Assembly: GCF_013359865.1 (NCBI RefSeq)
Contig: NZ_JABMCE010000074.1
Location: 1 to 64,000, forward strand
Origin: Curtobacterium pusillum
GTDB taxonomy: Bacteria; Actinomycetota; Actinomycetes; Actinomycetales; Microbacteriaceae
Direction: 5' to 3'
DNA: 64,000 nt
Shown here: piece by piece, positions 8,952-17,267 of the stretch
How positions within the stretch are numbered: the first letter of the stretch is position 1
Layout of the letters: every line of letters begins with the position of its first letter
The notes under the pieces: generated by a model
Told to the model about the DNA's origin: nothing
The model's database searches: none
Seen by the model: the letters and a program-made list of their open reading frames with translations, nothing else
Program-made: the position numbers and the translations under genes

Positions 8952-10445
8952 ATGTCCGACCAGCAGCCCTCACCGCGCTCCGTCACGGATCGCCTGCGCG
9001 ACGCGCTCGCCGCCGCCCGCGCCTCCGCAGCCCGTCGCCCGGTGCCGTGGATCGCCGGCGGCCTCGCGACGCTGCTCGTGCTCGGTTCCGGCGGTGCGGT
9101 CGCAGTGGCCGCGGCGACGATGCCGGAGCCCGCCGGGTCAGCGTCCGCAGCAGCACGGGCGACCGCGTCGAGCACGCCCTCCGCGACGACCGCGGCCCCG
9201 ACGCCCACGCCGACGCAGACGGGGCGCGCGGTGCCGGACGACGTCGCCGGTCCGTCCGCCCTCCGGACCTGCACGATCTCGAGCGCCGCGTCGGCCAGCG
9301 GGCTGGGCGCGTTCGAGGGCTACGTCATGAACGCGAAGACGGGCGAGGTCTTGTTCTCCCGCAACGGCGACAAGGCTGCGCAGACGGGCAGCGTCATGAA
9401 GACCCTCACGACGGCCACCGCCCTGGCGGTCCTCGGCGGGGACCACCGCATCCCGACCACCGTGACGAAGGAGTCCGGCGGCGCGATCGCCCTCGTCGGC
9501 CACGGCGACGCGACGCTCTCCGCCGGCGGGGCGACGGTCTACCCCGGCGCACCGACCCTTGGACAGCTCGCGCAGCAGGTGAAGGCGAAGCTCGGCAACA
9601 CCCCGGTGACCACGATCGTCACGGACGACACCTACTGGAACGACGCCGACGCGTGGGACCCGACCTGGCCGGTCAGCGAGCGGACCATCGGCTACCAGCC
9701 GAACGTCACGGCGCTCATGGTGGACGGAGACCGGGCGAACCCCGGTGCTGCGACCTCGCCGCGGTCCACCGACCCGGTGGGTCGTGCCGGCTCCCTGTTC
9801 CGCACGGCCCTCGCGAACGCCGGCGTCGCCGGTGCCGCGAACGCGCAGATCGTCAAGCGCGCCACGACGAGCACGGACACGATCGCCTCGGTGTCGTCGC
9901 AGCCGGTGTCGACGCTCATCGGACAGATGATCCCGAACTCGGACAACACCCTCGCCGAGATGCTCGCGCGCGTGTCGTCGAAGGAGTCCGGCTCGAACGG
10001 GTCCGCCGCGTCGCTGACGTCCGTGTACGAGGCGGCCCTCAGGTCGTACGGCGTCGATCCGTCCGGCATCGTCATCAAGGACGGCTCGGGGGAGAGCGCC
10101 TCGAACGCCGTGTCGCCGAACTTCGTCGCCCACCTCATGGTGCAGGTCGCCGCCGGGGCGAAGGGCCTCGGCACGCTCGCCAACGCGCTGCCGGTCTCCG
10201 GGCAGTCCGGCACCCTCGCGAGCCGGTTCACCGGAGCCAACGCGGTCGCACGCGGCAAGGTCCACGCGAAGACCGGTTGGATCGACAGCGCGAACACGCT
10301 CGGTGGCTACATCGACGCCGCCGACGGTTCACGACTGACGTTCGCGTTCTACGCCATCGGGTCCTCCCGCGCCGCGGCGCTCCCCGCGCTCGACGCGGTC
10401 ACCGCTGCCACCTACTCGTGTGGGAGCAGGCTCACCGGCTCCTGA
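8952..10445 (+). CDS. dacB: D-alanyl-D-alanine carboxypeptidase/endopeptidase (PBP4, S13 family)
   Basis: A 497-residue peptidoglycan enzyme acting outside the membrane. One N-terminal membrane segment (WIAGGLATLLVLGSGGAVAVA) is followed by a Thr/Pro/Ala-rich linker and the S13 catalytic domain. All three active-site motifs are visible: SxxK as SVMK (147-150), SxN as SDN (330-332) and KTG (440-442). The large insert between the first two motifs is characteristic of PBP4. It trims or cleaves D-Ala-containing cross-links. TAGGAT at 8938-8943 lies 8 bases before the ATG with no Shine-Dalgarno, fitting a leaderless mRNA. Confidence 0.93.
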   Translation: MSDQQPSPRSVTDRLRDALAAARASAARRPVPWIAGGLATLLVLGSGGAVAVAAATMPEPAGSASAAARATASSTPSATTAAPTPTPTQTGRAVPDDVAGPSALRTCTISSAASASGLGAFEGYVMNAKTGEVLFSRNGDKAAQTGSVMKTLTTATALAVLGGDHRIPTTVTKESGGAIALVGHGDATLSAGGATVYPGAPTLGQLAQQVKAKLGNTPVTTIVTDDTYWNDADAWDPTWPVSERTIGYQPNVTALMVDGDRANPGAATSPRSTDPVGRAGSLFRTALANAGVAGAANAQIVKRATTSTDTIASVSSQPVSTLIGQMIPNSDNTLAEMLARVSSKESGSNGSAASLTSVYEAALRSYGVDPSGIVIKDGSGESASNAVSPNFVAHLMVQVAAGAKGLGTLANALPVSGQSGTLASRFTGANAVARGKVHAKTGWIDSANTLGGYIDAADGSRLTFAFYAIGSSRAAALPALDAVTAATYSCGSRLTGS

Positions 10446-10468
10446 GCATCCGGGTGTTGGATGGCCCC

Positions 10469-11089
10469 ATGTCCAGGGCACTCCTCGTCGTCGACGTCCA
10501 GAACGACTTCACCGAGGGCGGTGCGCTCGGTGTCACCGGCGGCGACGCACTCGCGCGTCGCATCACCGCGTTCCTCGGTCGCCACGCCGAGGAGTACGAC
10601 CTCATCGTCGGCTCCCGCGACTGGCACCACGGCGACGACGACAACGGCGGACACTTCGCCGGCCCCGAGGGCCCGGACTACGAGACCACGTGGCCGGTGC
10701 ACTGCGTCGCCGACACCCCGGGCGCGGACTACCACCCGCGCCTCGACTCCGACCTGTTCGACGTCCACGTGTACAAGGGCCAGGGCACGCCGGACTACTC
10801 GGCGTTCCAGGCGCGCACGGAGGACGGCGTCCCGCTGCCCGAGGTCCTGGCCGAGCACCGGGTCGTGACGATCGACGTCGTCGGCATCGCGACCGACCAC
10901 TGCGTCCGGGCCTCCGCACTCGACGCCCGCGCCGCCGGGTACGACGTCGCCGTGTACGACGACCTCGTGGTCGGCGTCGACCCGGAGCGCAGCGCACGAG
11001 CGCTCGAGGAGATCCGGACGGTCGGCGGGCACGTCGACCACAGCGACATGGACGAGGGGTTGGCGAACCCCGGAGGAGCAGTACTGTGA
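10469..11089 (+). CDS. pncA: Nicotinamidase / isochorismatase-family amidase
   Basis: A 206-residue cysteine hydrolase converting nicotinamide to nicotinate in NAD salvage. The catalytic triad of the family can be read: Asp9 in VVDVQNDF, Lys103 in VYKGQG, and Cys145 in ATDHCVRASALDA. The DWHHGDD...GGHF segment matches the metal-binding Asp/His cluster of PncA. Its stop overlaps the dehydrogenase start in a GTGA junction, so the two form an operon. TTGGAT at 10457-10462 is a possible -10 six bases before the ATG. Confidence 0.92.
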   Translation: MSRALLVVDVQNDFTEGGALGVTGGDALARRITAFLGRHAEEYDLIVGSRDWHHGDDDNGGHFAGPEGPDYETTWPVHCVADTPGADYHPRLDSDLFDVHVYKGQGTPDYSAFQARTEDGVPLPEVLAEHRVVTIDVVGIATDHCVRASALDARAAGYDVAVYDDLVVGVDPERSARALEEIRTVGGHVDHSDMDEGLANPGGAVL

Positions 11090-12591
11090 CCGACACCACC
11101 ACGACCGGCACCGCCACGACCGTCGCGGACGAGAACGTCTCCGTCGCGGGGGTCCCGACCGGCCTGTTCATCGGCGGCGCCTGGCGTGCGGCGTCCGGCG
11201 GGGCGACGTTCCCGGTGCGCGACCCCTCCACCGGCGAGGTCCTCGCCGAGGTCGCCGACGCCACGCCCGAGGACGGCATGGCGGCGCTGGACGCTGCGGT
11301 CGCCGCGCAGGACGCGTGGGCCGCGACGGCTCCGCGGGAGCGCTCGGACCTGCTCCGGCGCGCCTTCGACCTGGTGCGCGCGCACGAGGACGACCTCGCG
11401 GCGCTCATGACGCTCGAGATGGGGAAGCCGCTGGCCGAGGCCCGCGGCGAAGTCGTGTACGGGGGCGAGTTCCTCCGCTGGTTCTCGGAGGAAGCGGTGC
11501 GCATCGGTGGCGACTACCGCACCAATCCGGAGGGCACCGGCCGCGCGATCGTGCTGAAGCGTCCCGTCGGGCCGGTGTACGCCATCACCCCGTGGAACTT
11601 CCCGCTCGCGATGGCCACCCGGAAGATCGGTCCGGCCCTCGCGGCCGGGTGCACGGTCGTCGTGAAGCCCGCCGAGCTGACCCCGCTCACGACGCTGTTC
11701 CTCGTCGAGCTGTTCCGTCGTGCCGGCCTGCCCGACGGCGTCCTCAACGTCGTGCCGTCGCTCGACGCGAAGGGTCTGTCCGAGCCGATCATCGCGGACC
11801 GCCGGCTCCGGAAGCTGACCTTCACCGGTTCGACCCCCGTCGGCTCGGCGCTCCTCAAGCAGGCGGCCGACAACGTCTTGAAGACCAGCATGGAGCTCGG
11901 CGGCAACGCCCCGCTGCTCGTGTTCGACGACGCCGACCTCGATACCGCCGTGACCGCCGCCATGCTCGCGAAGTTCCGCAACGTGGGCGAGGCCTGCACC
12001 GCCGCGAACCGGTTCTTCGTGCAGGAGGGCATCGCGGACGCCTTCACGGCGGCGCTCACCGCGAAGGTCGACGCACTGCGCATCGGCCGGGGGAGCGAGG
12101 AGGACACGACGCTGGGGCCGCTCATCGACGACCGTGCCGTGGACAAGGCCGCTCGGCTCGTCGACGACGCCGTGTCCCGCGGCGCCCGGCTCGTCACCGG
12201 CGGACGACGGGTCGACCGTCCGGGGACCTACTACGCGCCGACGGTCCTCGACGACGTGCAGCCGGGTTCGGACATCCTCACGACGGAGATCTTCGGGCCC
12301 GTGGTGTCGATCACTCGGTTCGCCACGGAAGAGGAGGGGATCCGGCTCGCGAACGACACCGAGTTCGGGCTCATCGCTTACGCGTACACCTCCGACTTCG
12401 CCCGTGGGCAGCGGTTGGCGGAGCGCCTCGAGACCGGGATGCTCGGCCTGAACACCGGTGTGGTGTCGAACGCCGCCTTCCCGTTCGGCGGGGTGAAGTC
12501 GTCGGGCCTCGGCCGGGAGGGGGCACACGAGGGCATCGAGGAGTACCTCGAGAGCGTCTACGTGCTGACCCCCGACCCGTTCGCCGCCTGA
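11086..12591 (+). CDS. gabD: NAD(P)-dependent succinate-semialdehyde dehydrogenase
   Basis: Aldehyde dehydrogenase superfamily member of 501 residues. The catalytic Cys304 lies in GEACTAANRF, and the general base Glu270 lies in SMELGGNAPLLVF. The sequences ITPWNFPLAM and FTGSTPVGS mark the cofactor-binding domain. Family resemblance (FIGGAWRAA start, EEYLESVYV end) points to succinate-semialdehyde dehydrogenase of the GABA-degradation type, but related semialdehydes are possible. The GTG start overlaps the nicotinamidase stop. Confidence 0.87.
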   Translation: MTDTTTTGTATTVADENVSVAGVPTGLFIGGAWRAASGGATFPVRDPSTGEVLAEVADATPEDGMAALDAAVAAQDAWAATAPRERSDLLRRAFDLVRAHEDDLAALMTLEMGKPLAEARGEVVYGGEFLRWFSEEAVRIGGDYRTNPEGTGRAIVLKRPVGPVYAITPWNFPLAMATRKIGPALAAGCTVVVKPAELTPLTTLFLVELFRRAGLPDGVLNVVPSLDAKGLSEPIIADRRLRKLTFTGSTPVGSALLKQAADNVLKTSMELGGNAPLLVFDDADLDTAVTAAMLAKFRNVGEACTAANRFFVQEGIADAFTAALTAKVDALRIGRGSEEDTTLGPLIDDRAVDKAARLVDDAVSRGARLVTGGRRVDRPGTYYAPTVLDDVQPGSDILTTEIFGPVVSITRFATEEEGIRLANDTEFGLIAYAYTSDFARGQRLAERLETGMLGLNTGVVSNAAFPFGGVKSSGLGREGAHEGIEEYLESVYVLTPDPFAA

Positions 12592-12596
12592 CGCCC

Positions 12597-12672
12597 CCCG
12601 CAAGACGCAACGTCGGCGGTTGCCCGCAGCGGTACAACCCTGCGGACAACCGCGAAGGTTGCGTTTTGCGGG
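12597..12672. terminator. Large imperfect palindrome between convergent genes
   Basis: The outer arms CCCGCAAGACGCAAC (12597-12611) and GTTGCGTTTTGCGGG (12658-12672) differ at one base. Inside them GCGGTTG/CAACCGC (12616-12622, 12647-12653) and CCGCAG/CTGCGG (12624-12629, 12640-12645) pair as nested stems. It separates the 3' ends of gabD and the ABC transporter and most likely acts as a bidirectional terminator. Confidence 0.7.
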
Positions 12673-12687
12673 AGCGCGGGACGCGCG

Positions 12688-14520
12688 TCACACCAGGAGC
12701 TGGTGCTTCGCCAGGTCGCGGTACAGCGGCGTGGACTCGACGAGCTCCGAGTGGGTGCCGACCCCGACGACCCGGCCGTGCTCGAGCACGACGATCACGT
12801 CGGAGTCGACCACGGTGGACAGCCGGTGCGCGATGACGAGCAGGGTGCGGTCCTCGGCGACGGCGTCGATCGCGAGCCGCATCTTCTGCTCGTTCACCCC
12901 GTCCAGCGACGACGTCGATTCGTCGAGCAGCAGGATCGGGGGAGCGGCGAGCAGCGCGCGGGCGATCGCGAGCCGCTGACGCTCACCGCCGGAGAGCATC
13001 ACGCCGTCTTCGCCGACCTGGGCGTCGAGCCCGCGGGGGTCGCGGTGCAGGACTTCGCCCAGGTTCACCGCTTCGAGCACACGGACGCAGTCGTCCTCGG
13101 TGGCGTCCGGCGAGCCGAGCAGCAGGTTCGCGCGGATCGTGCCGGCGAGTACGGGAGCGTCCTGCTCGACGTACCCGATCTGGGCCCGGAGCTCGGCGCG
13201 GTCGAGCCCGCGGACGTCGACGCCGCCGAGGCGGATCACGCCGTCGGTCGGGTCGTAGAACCGCTCGATGAGCGCGAGGGTGGTGGACTTGCCCGCACCC
13301 GAGGGGCCCACGAGGGCGACACGCGTTCCGCGCGGCACCCGGAAGGAGACGTCGTGCAGCACCACGTCGTCGACAGGGGCGGCGTCGTCGAGGTGATCCG
13401 GGCCTCCCGGCAGTGCTCCGTCGTCACCCGCCGCCTGGGCGGGACGCGCGTACCGGAACGACACGTGCTCGAACGTGATGGCGTCGTCGGTCTCGACGGC
13501 GGCCGCGACGCGCACCGCTGCGTCGTCCTGCGCCTCGGTCGGCAGGTGCAGGATCTCCTCGATCCGGCCGAGCGCGCCGAGTGCCTGCGCGACGGCGACC
13601 GCCGCACCCATCGCCTGCCCGAGCGGCATGATCATCATGAAGAGCAGCAGGATGAACGTGATGAGCGTGGCGATCGTGATCGTCCCGGCTGCCACCTGGG
13701 CACCGCCGACCCCGAGGACGGCGATGAACGCGACCTGCATGACGATGCTCGCGACCGGCACGACGAACGCCGACATCTTCGCGATGTCGAGGCCGCGCCG
13801 GTATGCCTCGGTCGCATGGCCGTCGACCTCGCCCACCTCGCGCTCGGTGGCTCCGGCGGCCCGGATCGTGCGGACGGCCCCGATGCCGCGCTCGACGGCA
13901 GCGGTGAGGTCGCCGACCTTCTCCTGCGCCTTCTTCGACGCGACGCGGATGCGCCGGCTGAGTCCCCCGACGACGACGATGGCGATGAGGACGATGACCA
14001 CCACGATGCCGAGGAGCAGCGGGTCGATGATCGCCATCGCGATGACCGCGCCGATGAACGTGAGCGCGCCACCGATCGACTCGATGAGGCCCTGGGTGAG
14101 CACGGCGCGGAGCAGCGTCGTGTCGCTGCCGACGCGGGAGACGAGGTCGCCGGTGCGGCGGGTGTCGAACTCGGAGATCGGCAGGTTGAGGATGCGCGCG
14201 ATGAGCTTGCGGCGGGTCGAGAGCACGACGCCCTCGCCGGCGCGCTGCAGCAGGAAGTGCTGCACGCCGTTGAGGACGCCCGACACGATGACGAGCGCCA
14301 CGAGGATCCACACGAGCGTGCTGAGGGTGTTGCCGTGCTGCACGGCTGTGACCACCTGGTTCACGAGCAGCGGCTGGGCGAGCGAGGCACCGGCACCGAG
14401 GATGCTCAGCACGATGATGACGATCATCGCGGGCTTGTTCTCGAACAGGTAGCTCAGGAGTCGGCCGAAGCTGGCGCGGGGGCCGTCGGTCTTCTTGGGT
14501 CGCGCGAAGGGGGAGCTCAT
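12688..14520 (-). CDS. ABC transporter, fused permease and ATP-binding domains (exporter type)
   Basis: A 610-residue half-transporter that should work as a dimer. The six-helix membrane domain includes PAMIVIIVLSILGAGASLAQPLL and ends near residue 330. The nucleotide-binding domain has Walker A GPSGAGKST, signature LSGGERQR, Walker B ILLLDEST and switch-His IAHRLST. It belongs to the multidrug/lipid exporter (MsbA/LmrA-like) group; the substrate is unknown. It starts 7 bases after a small HTH regulator gene and shares its promoter, suggesting that the regulator controls it. Confidence 0.92.
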   Translation of the reverse strand: MSSPFARPKKTDGPRASFGRLLSYLFENKPAMIVIIVLSILGAGASLAQPLLVNQVVTAVQHGNTLSTLVWILVALVIVSGVLNGVQHFLLQRAGEGVVLSTRRKLIARILNLPISEFDTRRTGDLVSRVGSDTTLLRAVLTQGLIESIGGALTFIGAVIAMAIIDPLLLGIVVVIVLIAIVVVGGLSRRIRVASKKAQEKVGDLTAAVERGIGAVRTIRAAGATEREVGEVDGHATEAYRRGLDIAKMSAFVVPVASIVMQVAFIAVLGVGGAQVAAGTITIATLITFILLLFMMIMPLGQAMGAAVAVAQALGALGRIEEILHLPTEAQDDAAVRVAAAVETDDAITFEHVSFRYARPAQAAGDDGALPGGPDHLDDAAPVDDVVLHDVSFRVPRGTRVALVGPSGAGKSTTLALIERFYDPTDGVIRLGGVDVRGLDRAELRAQIGYVEQDAPVLAGTIRANLLLGSPDATEDDCVRVLEAVNLGEVLHRDPRGLDAQVGEDGVMLSGGERQRLAIARALLAAPPILLLDESTSSLDGVNEQKMRLAIDAVAEDRTLLVIAHRLSTVVDSDVIVVLEHGRVVGVGTHSELVESTPLYRDLAKHQLLV

Positions 14521-14527
14521 CGTGTTC

Positions 14528-14743
14528 CTAGTTTCTGCCGTACTTCTTGTGCACTGCCTGGCGGCTGACGCCGAGCAGCGTCGCGATCTCCTGCCACGAA
14601 GCGCCGGCGTTCCGGGCGCGTCGGGCGGCGAGTTCTTCGGTCCGGTCGAGTTCACGACGGAGCTCGCGCACGCTGGCGAGGGCGGAGAACGGGTCGTCTC
14701 CGGCTGCCCCTGCGGCAAGGCTCGTGATGGTCGGTCGGTCCAT
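14528..14743 (-). CDS. Small helix-turn-helix regulator of the ABC transporter operon
   Basis: A 71-residue protein. The N-terminal half is a charged helix (ALASVRELRRELDRTEELAARRARNAG). The C-terminal part, SWQEIATLLGVSRQAVHKKYGR, is a clear helix-turn-helix resembling those that end sigma-like or MerR-like proteins. It has no ligand domain. It is the first gene of the operon with the ABC exporter. Twin operator-like palindromes cover its promoter, so autoregulation is likely. The ATG at 14743 is preferred to an upstream in-frame ATG because the promoter's predicted transcription start falls on it and there is no Shine-Dalgarno (leaderless mRNA). Confidence 0.8.
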   Translation of the reverse strand: MDRPTITSLAAGAAGDDPFSALASVRELRRELDRTEELAARRARNAGASWQEIATLLGVSRQAVHKKYGRN

Positions 14744-14747
14744 GGCT

Positions 14748-14791
14748 GTCAACCTACATTGACGCACCGACGGCTGTCAACCTGAGTTGAC
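14748..14791 (-). promoter_or_regulatory. Promoter with two operator-like palindromes for the HTH-ABC operon
   Basis: Two inverted repeats, GTCAACCTACATTGAC (14748-14763) and GTCAACCTGAGTTGAC (14776-14791), are centred 28 bases apart. On the minus strand TTGACA (complement of 14774-14779) is a perfect -35, and TAGGTT (complement of 14751-14756) is a reasonable -10 at about 18-base spacing. The predicted start is at the ATG itself. Each palindrome covers one promoter element, as expected for a repressor site. Confidence 0.7.
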
Positions 14792-14814
14792 GGACAGGGT
14801 GCGTGCGAGTGCAT

Positions 14815-14927
14815 GTTCCGACATGACACGCGTCGATCCGCCGGTGCGGTGTCGAATCATGCGCCCACACAGGATGCTCGGGCACGTTCCGACATGACAC
14901 GCGTCGATCGACAGCTGCGGTGTCGAA
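14815..14927. repeat. Two 42-bp direct repeats with conserved ends and variable centre
   Basis: Copies at 14815-14856 and 14886-14927, 71 bases apart, share an identical 23-base start (GTTCCGACATGACACGCGTC, then GAT) and an identical 10-base end CGGTGTCGAA. The 9 central bases differ. CGACA near the start and TGTCG near the end can pair, so each unit may fold into a hairpin. The stretch is non-coding, between the HTH gene promoter and the palindrome after the MFS gene. Confidence 0.7.
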
Positions 14928-14940
14928 AAAGGGCGGGCAT

Positions 14941-14994
14941 GCAGACGGACGGGAGGCGCGGTGCCAGCTGGCACCGCGCCTCCCGTCCGTCTGC
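14941..14994. repeat. Dispersed palindromic element, copy 2 of 4 (perfect 54-bp palindrome)
   Basis: Twenty-seven-base arms meet at the centre GCCAGCTGGC with no mismatch and no loop. The core GGAGGCGCGGTGCC matches the other three copies. It starts 8 bases beyond the MFS transporter stop codon and could act as its terminator. Confidence 0.85.
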
Positions 14995-15002
14995 TGCGTG
15001 CG

Positions 15003-16415
15003 TTACGCGCGCACCTCCGCCGGGGCCGCGTCGGGCTCGCCCGACCGGTCCGCGTCGTCGAGTCCGGCGCTCTTCGTCTCGCGCACGAAGAGGAGCGCGA
15101 CCAGCGTCACCACCGCGGCGATCGTGAGGTAGAGGCCGACGAGGAAGATGTTCCCGTCCGGCTTCCACAGCGCCAGCGCGATGGTCGGCGCGAGCGAGGC
15201 GCCCAGGATCGAGGCCACGTTGTACGCGATCGCCGAGCCGGTGTACCGGACGTTGGTGGGGAAGAGCTCCGGCAGCAGCGCACCCATGGGTCCGAACGTC
15301 AGGCCCATCAGCGACAGGCCCACGACGAGGAACGTCACGACCGTGATCGGCCCGGTCGACGCGGCGAACCAGAACTGGAACGTCAGGCCGAACAGGGCGA
15401 TGCCGATGGTGGTCGGGATGAGCGTGCGGCGACGACCGAACCTGTCGGCGAGGATGCCCGCGATCGGGGTGAAGATGCCGAAGAACACGACGCCGATCAT
15501 GAGCAGGGTCAGGAACTCGCCGCGGGTGTAGCCGAGACCGGGCTTCGGGACGAGCGGGCCCGCCTCGGCGCCCGTGGTGCCGTAGGACAGTGTGAACGTC
15601 GTCATGAAGTAGAAGAGCACGTACGTGGCGACCATCCCGAACGTGCCGATGACCACCGCCTTCCACGAGGTGCGGAACACGCGGCCGAGCGGCACCTTCG
15701 CGACCGTCCCGGACTCCTGGACACCGCGGAACACCGTCGACTCGACGAGTCGGAACCGCACGTACAGGCCGATGATCACGAGGACCGCCGAGAGCAGGAA
15801 CGGGATGCGCCAGCCCCACGCCTGGAACTCCGGGTTCGGGGTGCCGTCGGCACCGGCCGGCATCGCCGCGTTGATCGCGATGAACAGGCCGTTGGCGAGT
15901 AGGAAGCCGATCGGGGCGCCGAGCTGCGGCATCGAACCGAACACACCGCGCTTGCCCTTCGGGGCGTTCTCCGTGGCGAGCAGCGCCGCGCCGGACCACT
16001 CGCCACCGAGGCCGACACCCTGGGCGAAACGCATCACGGCGAGGAGGACGGGTGCCCAGATGCCGATCGAGGCGAAGGTCGGCAGGCAGCCGATGAGGAA
16101 CGTGGCGGTCCCCATGACGAGCAGCGACGCGACGAGGGTGGCCTTGCGGCCGACGCGGTCACCGAAGTGGCCGAAGATGATCGAACCGACGGGGCGGGCG
16201 AAGAACGCGAGGGCGAACGTGACGAACGACGACAGCTGCGAGGCGGTGGGGTCCTCGTTCGGGAAGAACAGCGTCGGGAAGACGAGCACCGCGGCGGTCG
16301 CGTAGACGTAGAAGTCGTAGAACTCGATGGAGGTGCCGACGAGGCTGGCGATCACCACGCGGGAGCGCGGATTGCCTGCGGTCTTCGGGATTGCGGATGC
16401 CGGTGCGGCGGACAT
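15003..16415 (-). CDS. MFS transporter, metabolite:H+ symporter (MHS) type
   Basis: A 470-residue, 12-helix major facilitator. The N-terminus ASLVGTSIEFYDFYVYATAA and the loop FGHFGDRVGRKATL between helices 2 and 3 are hallmarks of the MHS subfamily (shikimate, proline/betaine, alpha-ketoglutarate and citrate symporters). A long central loop follows helix 6. The substrate cannot be deduced and no catabolic gene is adjacent. The start has GGAG about 12 bases upstream. A 15-base direct repeat lies about 60-100 bases upstream and may be an operator. Confidence 0.9.
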   Translation of the reverse strand: MSAAPASAIPKTAGNPRSRVVIASLVGTSIEFYDFYVYATAAVLVFPTLFFPNEDPTASQLSSFVTFALAFFARPVGSIIFGHFGDRVGRKATLVASLLVMGTATFLIGCLPTFASIGIWAPVLLAVMRFAQGVGLGGEWSGAALLATENAPKGKRGVFGSMPQLGAPIGFLLANGLFIAINAAMPAGADGTPNPEFQAWGWRIPFLLSAVLVIIGLYVRFRLVESTVFRGVQESGTVAKVPLGRVFRTSWKAVVIGTFGMVATYVLFYFMTTFTLSYGTTGAEAGPLVPKPGLGYTRGEFLTLLMIGVVFFGIFTPIAGILADRFGRRRTLIPTTIGIALFGLTFQFWFAASTGPITVVTFLVVGLSLMGLTFGPMGALLPELFPTNVRYTGSAIAYNVASILGASLAPTIALALWKPDGNIFLVGLYLTIAAVVTLVALLFVRETKSAGLDDADRSGEPDAAPAEVRA

Positions 16416-16472
16416 GGGGTGAGGAGACTCCGTGGGTGACGCTCTCGATGGAGCGCGGCGGTCTTCCGGACG

Positions 16473-16517
16473 GCGGACACCGGTCGGTTCGCGCGGGGTG
16501 GCGCGGACACCGATCGG
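16473..16517. promoter_or_regulatory. Direct repeat upstream of the MFS gene
   Basis: GCGGACACCGGTCGG (16473-16487) and GCGGACACCGATCGG (16503-16517) differ at one base and are 30 bases apart, about three helical turns. They lie in the 192-base gap before the minus-strand MFS gene. The rest of the gap holds nothing recognisable. Confidence 0.45.
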
Positions 16518-16607
16518 GTGCGTTCGGCTGATGGGGTTGGACCGCTTGTGACGGAAGCCCTCATCGTACGACAGATGTCGTGAACCTGCGAATCCGCCCA
16601 GAGCGGC

Positions 16608-17267
16608 TCAGGCCAGAGGGCTGCCCGCCTCGAGATGCGTGGGCAGCTGGTGGCCCATCCGGTCCCGCTTCGTGTCCAGGTACCCGGCGTTCTGCGCGGA
16701 GATGCCGACCACGAGCGGCACGAGGCTCTCCACCACGATGCCGTGCTCCTCGAGCTGGCGGCGCTTCTCGGGGTTGTTCGAGAGCAGCCGGAGGCTCGTG
16801 ATGCCGAGGTCGGCGAGGATCCCCGCCGCCCCGCCGTACGCCCGCGAGTCGGCGGGGAAACCGAGCGCGAGGTTCGCGTCGAGGGTGTCGAGGCCGTCTT
16901 CCTGCAGGCGGTAGGCCTTGAGCTTGTTGATGAGGCCGATGCCCCGGCCCTCCTGCCCGCGCAGGTAGACGACGACGCCGCCCTCGGCAGCGATCGTGCC
17001 GAGCGCCGCGTCGAGCTGCGGGCCGCACTCGCACTTGAGCGACCCGAAGGCCTCGCCCGTCAGGCACTCGGAGTGCACCCGGACGAGCGCTCCGTCTCGC
17101 GGTGCGGTGCCGTCGGGTCCGGCGGCGATGATCGCGACGTGCTCGGCGCCCGTCACGAGGTCCCGGTAGGCGCGCATCTCGAACGTCCCGTGCGTCGTCG
17201 GGACGTTGGTGGCGACCTCGAACTGGACCGGGCTCCCCGGGGTGGGGGAGGTGAGTGCATCGGTCAT
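16608..17267 (-). CDS. ribA: GTP cyclohydrolase II
   Basis: A 219-residue enzyme opening GTP to 2,5-diamino-6-ribosylamino-4-pyrimidinone 5'-phosphate, the first step of riboflavin synthesis. The zinc ligands are seen in SECLTGEAFGSLKCECG (C-x10-C-x-C). YLRGQEGRGIGLINKLKAY holds the conserved catalytic Arg/Asp-type loop. It is the monofunctional form, without the RibB (DHBP synthase) domain that is often fused in actinobacteria. It starts 4 bases inside the ribD stop and is translationally coupled. No ribE, ribH or ribB is in the window. Confidence 0.95.
   Translation of the reverse strand: MTDALTSPTPGSPVQFEVATNVPTTHGTFEMRAYRDLVTGAEHVAIIAAGPDGTAPRDGALVRVHSECLTGEAFGSLKCECGPQLDAALGTIAAEGGVVVYLRGQEGRGIGLINKLKAYRLQEDGLDTLDANLALGFPADSRAYGGAAGILADLGITSLRLLSNNPEKRRQLEEHGIVVESLVPLVVGISAQNAGYLDTKRDRMGHQLPTHLEAGSPLA

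Noticed and set aside
14815-14994. CRISPR-like array
   Set aside because: Only two direct repeats with a 29-base gap, followed by a palindrome; no further units and no cas genes.
16268-16607. FMN riboswitch or other leader near the riboflavin genes
   Set aside because: ribD and ribA are preceded by coding sequence of the GNAT and trpS genes; no RFN-like conserved boxes or long leader can be seen.
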